This document shows positions 62,192 to 64,000 of a stretch of DNA of 64,000 nucleotides, in pieces. The position numbers and the translations under genes were made by a program. The DNA lies in NCBI RefSeq assembly GCF_039522165.1, contig NZ_BAAADE010000004.1, forward strand, positions 127,299 through 191,298, in the 5' to 3' direction. Each line of letters starts with the position of its first letter. Positions within the stretch are counted from its first letter, which is position 1. The notes beneath the pieces are model-generated. The model was not told where the DNA came from, searched no databases, and saw nothing but the letters and a program-made list of their open reading frames with translations. Origin of the DNA: Paenochrobactrum glaciei (lineage in GTDB: Bacteria; Pseudomonadota; Alphaproteobacteria; Rhizobiales; Rhizobiaceae).

Positions 62192-63617
62192 CTATAATAC
62201 ATCAAATGAAAACTCACCGACGACCGCTGGATTAAGGTCACCTCTAGGCGGTTGCTCCATAACAACAGATACTTTCCTAACGTCCGGTGTCATAGTCTAA
62301 CTTAACTCAGCCAAGCCTCTTTCATCAGAATACCACATAATATGGTTAGGGTAAAGAAATGGTAAATTAGGAGACAGGTAAGGAGAATCTGTCCAACCAA
62401 CGAAAGGTCCAGTAAGAGCACTACGAGCTGGAAAAGGATACACACCAGCCCAAAATTTTATATGCGGAGCACTTTTTCCTGTGTCTTCATCAATAAGTCT
62501 AAATGTTACAATTCCCGATAAGCCACGATACATATGCCTAAGGTACTCAATAGTAATTTTTTTATTTTTCACTGGCACTGGCTGAGGTTTTTTTGCACTA
62601 AAAACGTAACAGTTACCTCATTTGAAACAACAGGGTTATCATTTTCTCTGGCTGATCCTTTTGGATAGAACAACTCCGCTACGATGACTGCCGATACATT
62701 ACTGGTGATATTAGTATTTTTATATTTAATCCATACATCAATGTTGGTTTCATCACCCGTTGTAGAAATAGTATTTAAAAAAGCAAATGATGCATTATCA
62801 GAAGAACTATTTGCTGCAAAAATTAAATATTCCTGATGGTCTGGAGTATTTTTTAAAGTAACACCTAGCACATAATGCTGTTGCGGACTATTTGTTGGCA
62901 GTTTAATTTTAGCACGAACAGCAATGTAATCTCCATCTATCACTTTTGCATTATTTTTTGTAACTTCCAAAGTCAGAGCAGGCGTTACAATACTTGTCTC
63001 AAAAACAACATCTGTATTAGCATTAACAGTTGCATTCAATTCCACTATACAAGTGACCGTTGTCGTAAATGCCCCATCCTTGGCTGCGATGACTGCAACG
63101 CGAACTTGCCCCTTTTCATCCGTAGTAACAGTAATTGATTTCGTACCGTTTATGAAAATAGCGCGACTACTTTGCGGAAGCGTAAAAATAAGCGATATAT
63201 TCTTTCCTGGGGCGCCCTTCATATCTGTTAAGGTGGCTAAAACTTCATCCTGTTGACCCGTGCCAAAAGTTGCATGGTTCTTTGTTGTTTCTAGTGTAAG
63301 CCTAGTATACTGCTCAATTGGAACGTCAGCCTTAAAGTGAACATCAAGATTTGCTTTTGGCTCATCCTGATCTTGCAGTTTACACGTTACATTAACTATC
63401 ACATCGCTTGCTGAGCGAGCCCGTACTTTCGCTACAGCTTGACCATGCGCATCTGTACCAAGCACGAGCGCTTTTGATGCATCAGTAAAAGTTGCATCAA
63501 CACCTGAAGGAAGGGCAAAAACAAGATTTTTTCCTTGTGCAGCCACTCCTTGTGAATCCACTAGGCTAGCCTGTACTGCTATTGTAGCCACACCATCAGC
63601 CTGAACACCGTCCTGTG
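62192..63617 (-). pseudogene. Decayed second Big_1 Ig-repeat gene, truncated by an IS element
   Basis: Three lesions. First, the 5' part (~145 codons) is missing because homology to the intact copy stops at the IS boundary near 63616. Second, a one-base deletion in a T/A run at 62588-62594 shifts the frame after VTVTFLVQKN. Third, the continuing frame (KNKKITIEYLRHMYRGLSG to ERGLAELS) meets a TAG at 62297-62299, after which the same frame runs 34 more codons (MTPDVRKVSVVMEQPPRGDL) to a stop before the terminator. The Big_1 units match the intact neighbour closely; the C-terminal domain is unrelated. The open frame start at 63633 lies inside IS sequence and is not a real start. Confidence 0.85.
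62574..63617 (-). repeat. 1.05-kb direct repeat, copy B (inside the pseudogene)
   Basis: Partner of 60592-61636. One base shorter, which accounts for the frameshift. Substitutions are scattered (for example NATFGYLKS against NASFAFLNT), so the duplication is not brand new. Confidence 0.9.
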
Positions 63618-64000
63618 ACCTGAGCCCCAACACTCCTCCATTTTTCAGGAGAGTCTTAGAGTTTAATATTGGCCTTAAGCGGCCTGTTTTTCTAGAGCCA
63701 TTTTTATGGCGAACTCATTCGGTGTGACATTGCCGAGTGAAGAGTGCGATCTGTTTTTGTTGTAATCATCCTTCCATGCTTTGATCTCAGTGCGCGCCTG
63801 AGCGAGCGAAGAGAACAAGGTCTCGTTCAGGCATTCATCACGGAAACTACCGTTGAAGCTTTCGACAAACCCATTTTGCATTGGTTTGCCCGGCGCGATG
63901 TAGTGCCATTCAATGCCCGTCTCCTGACACCACTTGAGAATGGCATGACTAGTCATTTCTGTCCCGTTGTCAGAAACTATCGTTCGTGGCTTGCCGAATT
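63616..64000 (-). mobile_element. IS3-family insertion sequence, one end (rest outside window)
   Basis: The end begins TGACCTGAGCCCCAAC at 63616, where similarity to the intact Ig gene abruptly stops. A small CTCCT/AGGAG hairpin follows and then the transposase C-terminus. The other end and any target duplication are beyond the window. Confidence 0.8.
63675..64000 (-). CDS. IS3-family transposase OrfB, C-terminal part (5' end outside window)
   Basis: The frame is open to the window edge, beginning FGKPRTIVSDNGTEMTS with the second Asp of the DDE integrase core. The third acidic residue is in NGFVESFNGSFRDECLNE. The end SHSSLGNVTPNEFAIKMALE is typical of IS3 OrfB. Only ~108 codons are visible, so intactness and presence of OrfA cannot be judged. 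Confidence 0.92.
   Translation of the reverse strand, partial: FGKPRTIVSDNGTEMTSHAILKWCQETGIEWHYIAPGKPMQNGFVESFNGSFRDECLNETLFSSLAQARTEIKAWKDDYNKNRSHSSLGNVTPNEFAIKMALEKQAA

Noticed and set aside
62297..62578. Separate 93-residue gene
   Set aside because: Its GTG start lies inside the end of the preceding frame, and alignment with the intact paralogue shows it is the frameshifted continuation of the same gene.
63618..63633. Start codon of the 354-codon frame in the truncated Ig gene
   Set aside because: The first codons (MLGLR) come from the IS end, not from the Ig gene; treated as part of a pseudogene.

Overview
The window reads as chromosome from an alphaproteobacterium of the order Rhizobiales, most like the Brucella/Ochrobactrum/Pseudochrobactrum group. 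Evidence: Omp25/Omp31-type barrel domains, an Irr-type ICE palindrome, TGA-N9-TCA motifs typical of RirA-controlled iron genes, and rhizobial-type ABC operons. Species cannot be fixed from sequence alone. Assignments rest on reading protein motifs; no database search was run.

Layout. 1-2.7 kb: the start of a branched-chain-type binding protein, a divergent LysR regulator, ogt, and a small four-cysteine protein behind an ICE-like box. 2.8-8.1 kb: first iron-signalling cassette (ECF sigma, FecR, STN-type TonB receptor fused to a second outer-membrane barrel). 8.5-10.5 kb: oxidative-stress operon (AhpC, helical-repeat protein, Fe/Mn-SOD) behind a Fur/Mur-like box. 10.5-16.4 kb: LacI-controlled sugar-acid cluster (ABC transporter, 2-hydroxyacid dehydrogenase, KdgK-type kinase). 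16.5-20.4 kb: VOC protein, DoxX, a probable structured small RNA, LysE/AraC pair, tRNA-Cys, psd. 20.4-31.9 kb: 5-oxoprolinase facing a MarR-like regulator, a peptide ABC transporter and an M14 carboxypeptidase. 31.9-33.2 kb: NCS2 nucleobase permease. 33.5-47.4 kb: iron island with two more ECF sigma/FecR/TonB-receptor cassettes, a siderophore-interacting flavoprotein, a haem/siderophore ABC importer and an O-methyltransferase. 47.6-54 kb: second peptide ABC transporter with an M19 dipeptidase. 54-64 kb: a visibly A/T-richer accessory region with two unknown beta-rich proteins, an AidA-like autotransporter, a Big_1 (invasin-type Ig) protein, a decayed duplicate of it, and the end of an IS3-family element.

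How it works together. The main theme is iron: three cell-surface-signalling cassettes, each with a TGA-N9-TCA motif upstream of its sigma gene, feed outer-membrane receptors and one inner-membrane importer. The metal-linked AhpC/SOD operon fits the same physiology. The second theme is peptide and sugar-acid scavenging, with both peptide transporters genetically coupled to a peptidase. The right end is a surface-protein island shaped by duplication, IS insertion and gene decay.

Most unusual points: two TonB receptors each carry an extra Omp25/31-like barrel after the normal end of the TonB barrel, and the Ig-protein duplicates share about 1 kb but have different C-terminal domains.
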